Below are positions 7,394 to 15,189 of a DNA stretch of 17,256 bases, one piece after another. Both the position numbers and the translations under genes were made by a program. Every line of letters starts with the position of its first letter. Position 1 is the first letter of the stretch. The notes under the pieces were generated by a model that was given only the letters and a program-made list of their open reading frames with translations, was not told where the DNA came from and ran no database searches. This stretch comes from JABFRJ01 sp964389095 (GTDB taxonomy: Bacteria > Pseudomonadota > Alphaproteobacteria > Rhizobiales > Hyphomicrobiaceae): NCBI GenBank assembly GCA_964389095.1, contig CAYMEB010000091.1, positions 1-17,256 on the forward strand. The letters run 5' to 3'.

Positions 7394-7666
7394 GTGACCA
7401 AGTTCGCTCGCACATCATTGATTTCACTCCAGGCTGCGGCCCTCCTCTTCGGGGGCGTGACATTGGCGGGTTCGACTGCGGATGCGGCTTCTGCGAAAGT
7501 CCGGCGAGCCTGCAGCTCAGACGTCAAGCGCTTGTGCCCGAAGCACAAGTTCGACACTCCCGAACTTCGTTACTGCATGGAAGCCAAGAGCCGGCAGATA
7601 TCGAACAAGTGTGTCCGCGCGCTCGAGGATGACGGCATCATTCCCCGGGGCGGGTTGCGCCGCTAA
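7394..7666 (+). CDS. Small secreted protein with one four-cysteine (GLG1-like) repeat
   Basis: 90 residues from a GTG at 7394. Residues 1-31 form a signal peptide (ARTSLISLQAAALLFGGVTL core, cut near ADA/AS). The mature part has four cysteines at 40, 48, 61 and 73 in the pattern C-x7-C-x12-C-x11-C, with RACSSDVKRLCP and a later SRQISNKCVRAL. This matches the cysteine-rich repeat first described in Golgi apparatus protein 1 (Cys_rich_FGFR family), known as short secreted proteins in Rhizobiales; their function is not established. Two disulfides are likely in the periplasm. The frame is open further upstream to a GTG at 7316, but that would place a basic, non-homologous stretch before the signal. 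The ribosome site is weak. It lies between the permeases and the crotonase gene on the same strand. Confidence 0.72.
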   Translation: MTKFARTSLISLQAAALLFGGVTLAGSTADAASAKVRRACSSDVKRLCPKHKFDTPELRYCMEAKSRQISNKCVRALEDDGIIPRGGLRR

Positions 7667-7723
7667 ACTCTCTGCGCACGGGTTCTCGGGCCAGTGGGCT
7701 GGCGTGCGCGCGGAGGAATGCGG

Positions 7724-8527
7724 ATGGATTGCGTCCATATCGAGCGGGGCCAGGGTCCCGAGGGGCGTGTGGCGGTCGTGACCTTCGATCGGGCGGACGG
7801 CATCAATGCCCTGTCGGTTGAGGCGATGCGGCAATTGCGCCGTGCCGCGGAAAGCTTCGAAGACGACACGACGACGTCAGTCGTGGTTTTGACGGGCGGT
7901 CGAGGCGCCTTCAGTGCCGGCTTCGACCTTAAGGATCCCGAGGGGCGGCGGCGCGGTGACATGGGCCTTGGGGAGCGACGTGCGGCATTATCTGCCGGTC
8001 CCCGGATGTGTCGCGCTTGGCGCGAAATGGAACAGGTCACGATCGCTGCCATCGAAGGTCACTGCGTCGGTGGAGGCGTTGCCCTTGTCGCGTCGCTGGA
8101 TTTTCGCGTCGCCGCGCACGGCTCGCATTTTCGTATTCCGGAGGTGGCGCTGGGAATGAACATGAGCTGGGGGTCGCTGCCGCGTCTGGTCCAGTTGATG
8201 GGACCGGCACGGGCCAAGCAGGCGGTGATCCTTGCGTCGGATCGGATCGATAGTTCGACAGCCGAAAAATGGGGGCTCGTCGAAGAGACGGTCGATGACG
8301 GCACCGCCCTTCAACGTGCGCGGGCGCTCGCTGACCGGATCGCGGCTCAGCCGCCCATCCCAGTGATGATGACAAAGGCCACCATCAATCGGATTTCCGG
8401 TGCTCTCGACGATCTCTCCACGCACATGGATCGCGATCAGTTCGCGTTGACAAACACGTCGGAGGACTTTCGGGAGGGCATCGCAGCATTTCTGGATCGG
8501 CGGGTGCCGAAATTCCGCGGGAAGTAG
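7724..8527 (+). CDS. Enoyl-CoA hydratase/isomerase-family (crotonase) protein
   Basis: 267 residues. The ATG at 7724 is preferred over 7718 because GGAGG (7712-7716) then sits seven bases away. The crotonase fold is clear: INALSVEAM at 27-35, oxyanion-hole segments GAFSAGFDLKD (61-71) and GHCVGGGVAL (112-121), then FRIPEVALGM (136-145) and the ADRIAAQPP-type C-terminal helices. Against the classical mitochondrial hydratase, the second glutamate is kept (E140, in IPE) but the first, three residues after the GGG, is alanine (A120). The usual IPGAGG after it is NMSWGS. Single-glutamate crotonases are often delta3-delta2 enoyl-CoA isomerases or other acyl-CoA enzymes, so a hydratase label is not safe. 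The location is cytosolic, with a role in acyl-CoA breakdown inferred. It lies 57 bases after the four-cysteine gene. Confidence 0.9.
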   Translation: MDCVHIERGQGPEGRVAVVTFDRADGINALSVEAMRQLRRAAESFEDDTTTSVVVLTGGRGAFSAGFDLKDPEGRRRGDMGLGERRAALSAGPRMCRAWREMEQVTIAAIEGHCVGGGVALVASLDFRVAAHGSHFRIPEVALGMNMSWGSLPRLVQLMGPARAKQAVILASDRIDSSTAEKWGLVEETVDDGTALQRARALADRIAAQPPIPVMMTKATINRISGALDDLSTHMDRDQFALTNTSEDFREGIAAFLDRRVPKFRGK

Positions 8528-8662
8528 CCGGCGAGACATTCCTCCCCGTCGTTGCCGCAGCTTGCCAAGCGGTCACAATGCATCAATTCTGATCGGCGCG
8601 TTCCGACGCGGTGGTCACATGGCCCGAGCGGTCGCTGCGCGCAACTTCGGGAGTCGAGCGGA

Positions 8663-9913
8663 GTGGCAAACTGGCGTCTTTGGTTGCCTCCGGCGTTGGA
8701 AAAACGTCGGGTCCGAGTTTATGTCGCTGGTCATATCGTTTCGGTGCTGGGCAATTGGTTCCAGCAGGTCGCACTCTCTTGGCTGGTCTACCGGTTGACG
8801 GGGTCTGTCTTCCTGCTGGGCCTCACCGGTTTCCTGCTCAATATCTTCTATCTCTTGCTGGGCAGTCTTGCGGGGGCGGCCAGCGATCGATTGCCGAGGA
8901 TGCCGCTGCTGGTGGTGGTCGACATCATCTTGGCGTCGCTCGCGGCCTTGCTTGCGGGGCTCGTGATCGCCGGTGTCAGCGATATCCGCGCCTATCTCGT
9001 CGTGGCAACGCTCTGTGGCATCGCGAATGCTTTCGAGATGCCTGTCCGCCAGTCGCTGTTCAAGGAGATCGTCGAGGACAAGTCCCTGTTGCCGGGAGCG
9101 ATCGCTGTCTCAGCCATGGTGTTCAACCTGGGACGGTTGGCCGGACCTGCGATGGCTGGTTTCGTTCTGCTGTTCGTCTCGGAGGCCTGGTGCTTCCTGT
9201 TCAATGCTCTTAGCTACGCTGCGATCATAGTCGCACTGGTCAAGATGAAGCTGCCGCCGAGTGCTTTCGAGGCGCATCCGGGCAGTGGCCGAGTGAACTT
9301 CCTTGCCAACCTGGAGGTGGTGACGGCGCTACCAGCCATCAAGTATCTCTTGCCGACGGTGGTGGCGCTCGGTCTGTTCGCCACGCCGTACGTCCACCTC
9401 ATGCCGTCCATCGTGGCGGCCTTTTTCGACGGCCGCTCATCCACAGTCGGAGTTTTGATGGGGGCAGGGGGTTCCGGCGCTTTTCTGGCAGCCAGCTATC
9501 TGGCCATGCAGCCCGGTGTCTATCGCCAGCTCAGGCTGTTGTCGATCGCACCCATGGTCGTTGGTGCGGCGTTGCTCGTGTTCGCATTCTCCCGGAGTTT
9601 GTCGGTCTCAATAATCTGCCTCATGCTTCTCGGCGGTTCGATGATGTTGACCTCGAATACGACAAACGCCTTGTTGCAGCAGTCCGCACCCGAGGAATGG
9701 AGAGGGCGGGTTATCGGGCTTTACACGATGGCGTTCGCGGGCACAGCGCCGCTCGGCAATCTACTCGCGGGCTGGACGGCGTCGAAGATCGGTCTCACGG
9801 CGACACTTGCGATCAACGGGTTGCTGATCATGGCGGCGGGTGTCGTCGGTCGGCAGCGCCTCCAGCACCACCCCGAAGCAATGCGCGCGATGGTGCGACA
9901 GGCCAGGGGGTGA
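8663..9913 (+). CDS. MFS transporter, EntS-like (MFS_3 family)
   Basis: 416-residue inner-membrane protein with about twelve hydrophobic segments. The GTG at 8663 (VANWRLWLPPAL) is the likely start, with GGGAG nine bases upstream; the frame stays open to 8552 but that adds a hydrophilic stretch unlike the family. Family marks are in the first half: VRVYVAGHIVSVLGNWFQQV, LSWLVYRLTGS, LLGSLAGAASDRLPRMPLL, and ANAFEMPVRQSLFKEIV, which is typical of the EntS/MFS_3 group. The second half has SAPEEWRGRVIGLYTMAF. Known relatives export siderophores or drugs; many are uncharacterised. The gene ends 13 bases before the convergent oxidase gene. It has no siderophore genes around it, so the cargo is open. 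Confidence 0.9.
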   Translation: MANWRLWLPPALEKRRVRVYVAGHIVSVLGNWFQQVALSWLVYRLTGSVFLLGLTGFLLNIFYLLLGSLAGAASDRLPRMPLLVVVDIILASLAALLAGLVIAGVSDIRAYLVVATLCGIANAFEMPVRQSLFKEIVEDKSLLPGAIAVSAMVFNLGRLAGPAMAGFVLLFVSEAWCFLFNALSYAAIIVALVKMKLPPSAFEAHPGSGRVNFLANLEVVTALPAIKYLLPTVVALGLFATPYVHLMPSIVAAFFDGRSSTVGVLMGAGGSGAFLAASYLAMQPGVYRQLRLLSIAPMVVGAALLVFAFSRSLSVSIICLMLLGGSMMLTSNTTNALLQQSAPEEWRGRVIGLYTMAFAGTAPLGNLLAGWTASKIGLTATLAINGLLIMAAGVVGRQRLQHHPEAMRAMVRQARG

Positions 9914-9926
9914 GTGCCGGAGCCGA

Positions 9927-11171
9927 TCAGGCAAAACGTGTTGGGCTATATGGCGATGGGTCCGTGAACGGTGTCTCTCCAGTCAACAGCTCGGCGAGTA
10001 GTCGCCCGGTCACTGGGCCCATCGTGAAGCCAAGGTGGTGGTGCCCGAAGTCCGCCCATAATCCTGGCTGGCCCGGGATCTCGCCAATTGCCGGAAGCAT
10101 ATCGGGAAGGCACGGACGACGGCCCAGCCAAGGTTCGGCGTCGACGCGATCTGCGAGCGGGAACATCGCTTTAGCGGAGGGCTCGACGCGATCGAGTTGC
10201 GTCGGCGTCGGGGGGGCATCCCGGCGCGCGAACTCGGCGCCAGTCGTCAATCGGATGCCTTTCGACATCGGCGCCAAAACGTAGCCGTTGTCAGTGTCGA
10301 GGATGGGCCGGTTGAGTACTGCGTTCCCACGCGCTTGATAATGCATGTGATAGCCGCGCTTCACGCCGAGCGGGATGGAGCATCCAAGCTTGCGGCAGAC
10401 ATCGTCCGACCAGGGGCCGAGTGCAAGAACGCACTGGCGCGCGGTGAGCGGGCCAGTTTCGGTCAGCACCTGCCAGCCTGCTGCGGTTTGCTCGAGAGTG
10501 CGGGCTTCGCCCCGCAAAAAACGCCCGCCACGTCGCACGAACAGGTCGGCGTATGCCTTGCCGACGGCGCCAGGATCTCCGACACTCACTGGATCGGGCA
10601 TGAGGACCGCCCCGGCAAAACGCTCAGTCAGGTGCGGCTCCAACTGTTGAAGCGCGGCTGGATCGATCGCACGGAAATTCACGCCATAAACGTCGCGCTC
10701 GATCTCGTCTTTTGCGATGGCCTCGTGAAGCGCCTGCTCCGAACGATAGAGGCGCATGTAACCGGTGCGCCGGATCATGCCTTCGATGCCGGCCTCTCGC
10801 ATCAGCGCCTCGTGCTCGAGAATGCAGCGGCGAACCAGGGGGGCGGCGGCATTTGCCGTGCGGGCGATCCCTTCCGGCGTAGAGAAGCGGTAGTAGCGCC
10901 ACAGCCATGGAGCAATCGAAGGCAAGGCGGACCAGTGGACGTTCGCTTCGGGCAGCCGATTGAACGCGTACTTCAGCAACTTGGCCGGGTCGGATGGGAA
11001 CGGATAGGGTACGATCCCCTCCACCTGAATGATACCCGCGTTGCCGTAGCTCGTCTCCTCTGCGGCGCCACGGCGATCGACGAGCGCGACGGAGCGCCCG
11101 CGCGCCTGGAGGTGTAGCGCGGCCGAAACTCCGACCATGCCGGCACCAAGGACGATTACGTCTGGGGTCAT
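9927..11171 (-). CDS. FAD-dependent oxidoreductase, DadA-like D-amino-acid dehydrogenase
   Basis: 414-residue flavoenzyme of the DAO family. The N-terminal Rossmann motif is VLGAGMVGVSAALHLQARG at residues 7-25 with the acidic strand end VALVD, as for FAD binding. TSYGNAGIIQVEGIVPYPFP follows, resembling the DadA group. The C-terminal part has WLGRRPCLPDMLPAIGEIPG and LWADFGHHHLGFTMGPVTG, the second flavin-contact region of this family. Relatives oxidatively deaminate D-amino acids to keto acids, passing electrons to the respiratory chain, or oxidise other amines such as sarcosine; the exact substrate is not given by sequence. The ATG at 11171 has only a weak GAGG two bases upstream. It is divergent from purB (170-base spacer) and convergent with the MFS gene. 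Confidence 0.88.
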   Translation of the reverse strand: MTPDVIVLGAGMVGVSAALHLQARGRSVALVDRRGAAEETSYGNAGIIQVEGIVPYPFPSDPAKLLKYAFNRLPEANVHWSALPSIAPWLWRYYRFSTPEGIARTANAAAPLVRRCILEHEALMREAGIEGMIRRTGYMRLYRSEQALHEAIAKDEIERDVYGVNFRAIDPAALQQLEPHLTERFAGAVLMPDPVSVGDPGAVGKAYADLFVRRGGRFLRGEARTLEQTAAGWQVLTETGPLTARQCVLALGPWSDDVCRKLGCSIPLGVKRGYHMHYQARGNAVLNRPILDTDNGYVLAPMSKGIRLTTGAEFARRDAPPTPTQLDRVEPSAKAMFPLADRVDAEPWLGRRPCLPDMLPAIGEIPGQPGLWADFGHHHLGFTMGPVTGRLLAELLTGETPFTDPSPYSPTRFA

Positions 11172-11341
11172 TGCCTCGTCTCTGTATGCTGGGAGCGATG
11201 AATCGTCAGGTAGGTGCTTTTCTCATAGCCGATCGTGCGGTTGTACGGCAGGGCCTGCTCTGCTAACCGCATGCCAGAAAACTGCTTTTGGCGGGCTTCT
11301 GGTTAACCCTCGGCGCGCGCTCATCAGGAAGTGCATCCCAA

Positions 11342-12646
11342 ATGATTCCGCGTTACTCTCGTCCCGAAATGGTTGCCGTCTGGTCGCCGGAAGAGCGGTT
11401 CCGGATCTGGTTCGAGATCGAGGCCGCGGCGGCCGAGGGCATGGCCGAGATCGGCATGATTCCCAAGGAAGCGGCTAAGGTCATCCGGGAGCAGGGCGGA
11501 CGCGCGAAGTTCGACGTCGGTCGCATCGACGAAATCGAGCGGGTCACAAAACACGATGTCATCGCTTTTCTCACCCATCTCGCTGAGTTCGTCGGCCCCG
11601 ATAGCCGGTTCGTTCACCAGGGCATGACGTCGTCGGACGTGCTTGATACCTGCCTTGCGGTGCAGTTGACCCGGGCGACGGATATCCTGCGCGCCGGCCT
11701 GGATCGCCTGCTGACCGCCCTGGAGGCTCGCGCGGTCGAGCACAAGCACACGATCACCATCGGTCGAAGCCACGGCATCCATGCCGAGCCGACGACCTTC
11801 GGGGTGAAACTCGCGTTTGCGCACGTGGAGTTCCAGCGATGCCGGGAGCGGCTGGTGGCGGCCCGCAAAGAAATCGCCACATGCGCGATTTCCGGGGCGA
11901 TCGGGACATTCGCCAACATCGATCCGCGGGTCGAGGCCTACGTTGCAGCAAGGCTGGGCCTGAGTGTGGAGCCGGTCTCTACGCAGATCATTCCGCGCGA
12001 CCGCCACGCGATGTATTTCGCGACGCTCGCAGTGATCGCCTCGAGCGTCGAGAGGCTTGCGATCGAGATTCGTCATCTGCAACGCACCGAGGTGTTGGAG
12101 GCTGAAGAGTATTTCTCGCCCGGACAGAAGGGCTCGTCGGCCATGCCCCACAAGCGGAATCCGGTGCTGACGGAGAACCTGACCGGCCTTGCTCGGATGG
12201 TGCGTTCCTATGCGGTACCAGCCATGGAGAACGTGGCGCTTTGGCACGAACGCGACATTTCTCATTCATCGGTAGAGCGCATGATCGGCCCCGATGCGAC
12301 CATCACCTTGGATTTCGCGCTGCACCGGCTCGCCGGCGTCATCGAGAAGCTCGTCGTTTACCCCGAGAACATGCGCAAGAATCTCGATCGGCTCGGCGGG
12401 CTGCACAATTCCCAGAGGATTCTGCTCGCCCTGACCCAGGCTGGTGCGTCTCGTGAAGATGCCTATGCGCTGGTCCAGCGGAACGCCATGAAGACCTGGG
12501 AGCACGGCAAGAGCTTCCTCGCAGAGCTGGAGGCGGATCCCGAGGTCGTGCGTTTTCTGTCGGCCGCGGCGCTACGCGACATGTTCGACGACGCGTATCA
12601 CTTGAAGCACGTCGACACGATTTTCCGCAGGGTCTTCAATCGGTAG
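11342..12646 (+). CDS. purB: Adenylosuccinate lyase
   Basis: 434 residues from the ATG at 11342 (MIPRYSRPEM), with AGGAAG ten bases upstream. The enzyme cleaves SAICAR to AICAR and adenylosuccinate to AMP, each releasing fumarate, in the cytosolic purine pathway. Fumarase/aspartase superfamily blocks are all present: QGMTSSD at 93-99, TIGRSHGIHAEPTTFG at 139-154 (active-site histidine region), and the signature loop GQKGSSAMPHKRNP at 261-274 with its catalytic serine. ENVALWHERDISHSSVERM follows. The length is normal and no key residue is missing, so it is likely the housekeeping copy. The in-frame upstream extension to 11288 is not homologous. It is followed nine bases later by a cyclophilin-like protein, presumably co-transcribed. 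Confidence 0.96.
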   Translation: MIPRYSRPEMVAVWSPEERFRIWFEIEAAAAEGMAEIGMIPKEAAKVIREQGGRAKFDVGRIDEIERVTKHDVIAFLTHLAEFVGPDSRFVHQGMTSSDVLDTCLAVQLTRATDILRAGLDRLLTALEARAVEHKHTITIGRSHGIHAEPTTFGVKLAFAHVEFQRCRERLVAARKEIATCAISGAIGTFANIDPRVEAYVAARLGLSVEPVSTQIIPRDRHAMYFATLAVIASSVERLAIEIRHLQRTEVLEAEEYFSPGQKGSSAMPHKRNPVLTENLTGLARMVRSYAVPAMENVALWHERDISHSSVERMIGPDATITLDFALHRLAGVIEKLVVYPENMRKNLDRLGGLHNSQRILLALTQAGASREDAYALVQRNAMKTWEHGKSFLAELEADPEVVRFLSAAALRDMFDDAYHLKHVDTIFRRVFNR

Positions 12647-12655
12647 GCGCTGGCG

Positions 12656-13075
12656 ATGACAAAGTCCGCGAGCCCACCCGCCAGGACAAGGCTGCAGCGC
12701 CGCGAAATCGTCATTCGTGCTGGGCGGGTCGTGTTGCGAGCGCGACTGGCCGAGACGCCGACCGCAGATCGCATCTGGCAGCAGTTGCCGATTTATTCTA
12801 CCGCGGAGATCTGGGGGGCCAGCGTTCACTTCGAGACGCATGTCGAAACCGGTCGGGAGCGAGGTGCCAAATCGGTCGTATCGCCGGGTGAGATTGGTTA
12901 CTGGATCGAGCAAGATCGCATCATCATCGGTTTCGGCCGGACTCCGACGGGCAAGGCCGGTCAGATCAGAATGCCGTCACCGGTCAATGTGTTCGCGTCG
13001 TCACTCGATGATGTTGCCGCGCTATCATCCGTGCGGGCTGGCGAGCGCGTTGCCGTGCTGCAGGCCGATAGCTGA
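12656..13075 (+). CDS. Cyclophilin-like-fold protein (TM1367/Cyclophil_like type)
   Basis: 139 residues starting nine bases after the purB stop, so probably translated from the purB message. The sequence fits the small beta-barrel family of unknown function typified by TM1367: ARLAETPTADRIWQQLPI at 29-46, EIWGASVHFET at 51-61, VVSPGEIGYWIEQDRIIIGF at 74-93, then GRTPTGK and a PVNVFA segment at 109-114. The first 15 residues are basic and unstructured-looking. The family has a cyclophilin fold but, as far as known, no proven prolyl isomerase activity; a ligand-binding role is suspected. It has no signal peptide, so it is probably cytosolic. Why it should follow purB is unclear. It ends 33 bases before the convergent benE-like gene. 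Confidence 0.75.
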   Translation: MTKSASPPARTRLQRREIVIRAGRVVLRARLAETPTADRIWQQLPIYSTAEIWGASVHFETHVETGRERGAKSVVSPGEIGYWIEQDRIIIGFGRTPTGKAGQIRMPSPVNVFASSLDDVAALSSVRAGERVAVLQADS

Positions 13076-13108
13076 AGCGCGGGAACGAAGCCGAAGCGAG
13101 GCCGGTGG

Positions 13109-14272
13109 CTAGCGGGGGCGCCGGTAGAGTGTATCACTCCAGTGGACCAGAAGGCCGGCTGCGAGGCCCCAGAACGCTGCGCCGACGCCGAGCAGAGCCA
13201 CGCCAGACGCGGTAATGGCAAACGCGAGGCCGGGTGCGAATTTTTCGTGCGTACCCGAGAATGCCTGGGTCAGCGCGCCGAGCATCGGTGACGCGAGAGC
13301 GATGCCGGCGACGGTCTTGAGCAAGACCGGGGGCAGCGCAGCGAAAACCGCAACGAGCATCGGTCCGATGCTCGCGAACGCGAGATAGCACAAAGCGTAT
13401 GGTGGGCCAGCGAACCAGCGACGGGATGGATCGGGATGGGTATCGGGGCCCGTGCAAATCGCTGCCGAGATAGCTGCCAGATTCGACGTGTGAGCGCCGG
13501 CGAATGCGCTCACGAACGAGGCGATGCCCGTCACCCGGAGGATCGACGTCGTCGGAACGTTCTCATAGCCTGAAGCGCGAAGCACGGCGAACCCCGCCAG
13601 ATTCTGCGATGCCATCGTGACCAAGTAAAGCGGTACTCCGAGGCCCAGAGCAACTGCAGGATCGAAGCGAGGAAGCACCGGGGTCAGCGAAGCGAACTCG
13701 AGCGGTGGTAATGGTCCGACCTGACCGAGCGTTCCCGCCAGGGCCGTGCCGGCGACGAGTACGCCGATGACCGCAAGCATCGGCTGTACGAGCCGCCAGA
13801 CGAGAAACAGTGCCAGCATGGGCAAGACGAGCACGGCGGTACCCGGTTGAGCCAGGGCTTCGAATGGGGAGGTGACGAGGCGCAGCAGAACGCCGGCCAA
13901 CATGGCCGAAGCTATCGGCATCGGGAGCCGTTCGACAATTCGAGCCAGCGGCGAGACGAGCGAGGTCGCGACGACCAGAGCGGCTGCGACGAAGAATGCG
14001 CCGACCGCGGTCTCGATCGTCAAAGCCCCGGCAGGCGAGGCCGCAATGAGCGCAGCTCCAGGCGTCGACCACGCCGTAATGATCGGAAGTCTATGCCGTA
14101 GAGACAGCCACATCGTGGTGGCGGCCATCGCGAGACATAGTGCTGTGAACCAGGACGCGGTCTGGGCCGCAGTTGCACCGGTTGCTTCCGCTGCCGCGAG
14201 CACAATGGCCACCGAGCCGCCGCATCCTACGAAGGCGGCGGTTATCGCATTGAGGATCGGAGCCGAAGTCAT
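13109..14272 (-). CDS. benE: BenE-type benzoate/H+ symporter
   Basis: 387-residue inner-membrane protein with about a dozen hydrophobic segments. The BenE signature is clear: RLPIITAWSTPGAALIA at residues 61-77. Supporting blocks are GLGVPLYLVTMASQNLAGFA, an AFAGAHTSNLAAISAAICTG stretch, and an FWGLAAGLLVHW C-terminus. The ATG at 14272 is chosen because MTSAPILNAITAAFVG begins the family alignment; GGGG lies about eight bases upstream. The open frame to 14455 overlaps the response-regulator gene in another frame and is not homologous. The family imports benzoate and related aromatic acids with protons; no benzoate-degradation genes are in the window. It follows the response regulator after 37 bases on the same strand, suggesting joint expression. 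The symbol is by family only. Confidence 0.88.
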   Translation of the reverse strand: MTSAPILNAITAAFVGCGGSVAIVLAAAEATGATAAQTASWFTALCLAMAATTMWLSLRHRLPIITAWSTPGAALIAASPAGALTIETAVGAFFVAAALVVATSLVSPLARIVERLPMPIASAMLAGVLLRLVTSPFEALAQPGTAVLVLPMLALFLVWRLVQPMLAVIGVLVAGTALAGTLGQVGPLPPLEFASLTPVLPRFDPAVALGLGVPLYLVTMASQNLAGFAVLRASGYENVPTTSILRVTGIASFVSAFAGAHTSNLAAISAAICTGPDTHPDPSRRWFAGPPYALCYLAFASIGPMLVAVFAALPPVLLKTVAGIALASPMLGALTQAFSGTHEKFAPGLAFAITASGVALLGVGAAFWGLAAGLLVHWSDTLYRRPR

Positions 14273-14309
14273 CGATGTGCCCCGCGTTGTGTGCCGGTGT
14301 ATGAGGGGT

Positions 14310-15065
14310 TCAGACGCGGCGCACCTCGGCTGCGAGCACATAGCCCACGCCGCGGACGGTCTTGAGAATCTTTGGAGTCTCGTTGTTGGGTTCGATCTTC
14401 TTGCGCACGCGAGCCACGAGCGCATCGATTGTGCGATCGAGCGGCGACCAATCATGGCCCTTCAAGCGATCCATGATCACGTCGCGCGATAGAACGCGCT
14501 GGGGATGACGAACCATGAGCGCCAGAAGGTTGAATTCGGCGGTCGTAAGATCGATGGTCGAACCGTCGGTGGTCTTCAATTCGCGACGTCCCTCGTTGAG
14601 CACCAGGTTTGCGAAATGGCAACTCTCGCCGTCGCCCGGGCTCGCGGCCTGAGCCGAGCGTGGCGCAGAGACCGATCCCTCGTAGCGCCGAAGAACCGCA
14701 CGTATTCGTGCGAGCACCTCGCGGACATGAAACGGTTTGGTGATGTAGTCGTCGGCGCCGAGTTCCAGGCCGACGACACGGTCGATGGTATCGCCCTTCC
14801 CGGTGATCATCACGATCGGCACGTTGCAAGCTGCACGGATTTCGCGAGCCAGGACCAATCCATCTTCACCCGCCAAGTTCAGATCGAGGGTGATCAATTG
14901 CACCGGACCGGCCGCCAGCGCCGCCTTGAGTTCTCGCCCATCGCGGGCTTCCAGGACCGAAAACCCTTCTTGTTCCATGCACTTGCGTAACAGAGCGCGG
15001 ACCTCTTGCTCGTCGTCGACGACCAGGATCGGCAGCGACCCGTCTCGGGATTGGATCTCCGGCAT
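14310..15065 (-). CDS. OmpR/PhoB-family response regulator, no adjacent histidine kinase
   Basis: 251 residues from the ATG at 15065, with AGGAG four bases upstream; the frame is open further back to 15167 but that would run through the inverted repeat. Receiver domain, residues 11-127: acidic pair D17-D18, phospho-acceptor D61 (LITLDLNLAG), T88 (MITGKG) and K110 (TKPF), so all phosphorylation residues are present. A linker near 128-150 leads to a winged-helix DNA-binding domain at about 150-245: TTAEFNLLALMVRHP, RVLSRDVIMDRL, then SPLDRTIDALVARVRKKIE and TVRGVGYVL, which is the normal OmpR-type output. The partner kinase is not next to it. It is followed by benE on the same strand and is divergent from the Crp/FNR gene, sharing the 124-base promoter region. 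Confidence 0.95.
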   Translation of the reverse strand: MPEIQSRDGSLPILVVDDEQEVRALLRKCMEQEGFSVLEARDGRELKAALAAGPVQLITLDLNLAGEDGLVLAREIRAACNVPIVMITGKGDTIDRVVGLELGADDYITKPFHVREVLARIRAVLRRYEGSVSAPRSAQAASPGDGESCHFANLVLNEGRRELKTTDGSTIDLTTAEFNLLALMVRHPQRVLSRDVIMDRLKGHDWSPLDRTIDALVARVRKKIEPNNETPKILKTVRGVGYVLAAEVRRV

Positions 15066-15093
15066 GTAGCTCCTGAGGGTTCTCCCGCTTCCG

Positions 15094-15118
15094 GTAACAC
15101 ATCTGCACAAATTGTTAC
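15094..15118. promoter_or_regulatory. Inverted repeat GTAACA-N13-TGTTAC between two regulator genes
   Basis: Perfect six-base arms at 15094-15099 and 15113-15118, with 13 bases between, centred about 40 bases from the response-regulator start and 84 bases from the Crp/FNR start. Read another way, GTAACAC and GTTACAC form near-direct repeats 20 bases apart, roughly two helical turns, which is the form favoured by OmpR-type regulators. It does not resemble the TTGAT-N4-ATCAA box expected for the FNR-type protein. Autoregulation by the response regulator is a reasonable guess. Confidence 0.45.
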
Positions 15119-15189
15119 ACAGCCGGCAAACCCTGGAGGCGTCGATACGGTTCACTGCCAGCGTCAAACGATGTCATGGGGAGCAAGAC

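Noticed and set aside
7285..7632. An ATG frame starting MKFTKQRIRVRAV, with AGGAGG at 7262-7267.
   Set aside because: The ribosome-like site is 17 bases away, the product has no signal or family features, and the overlapping frame encodes the signal peptide and four-cysteine repeat.
8562..8590. Promoter-like TTGCCA with a 17-base spacer to AATTCT before the MFS gene.
   Set aside because: The -35 is good but the -10 matches only three of six positions, too weak to list as a feature.
8597..8610. Hairpin CGCGT-TCCG-ACGCG after the crotonase gene.
   Set aside because: The stem is only five pairs with no T-run; it is more likely chance than a terminator.
11324..12265. A 313-codon antisense frame opposite purB.
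   Set aside because: It lies against a strongly conserved enzyme gene and shows no family features; long antisense frames are expected at this GC content.
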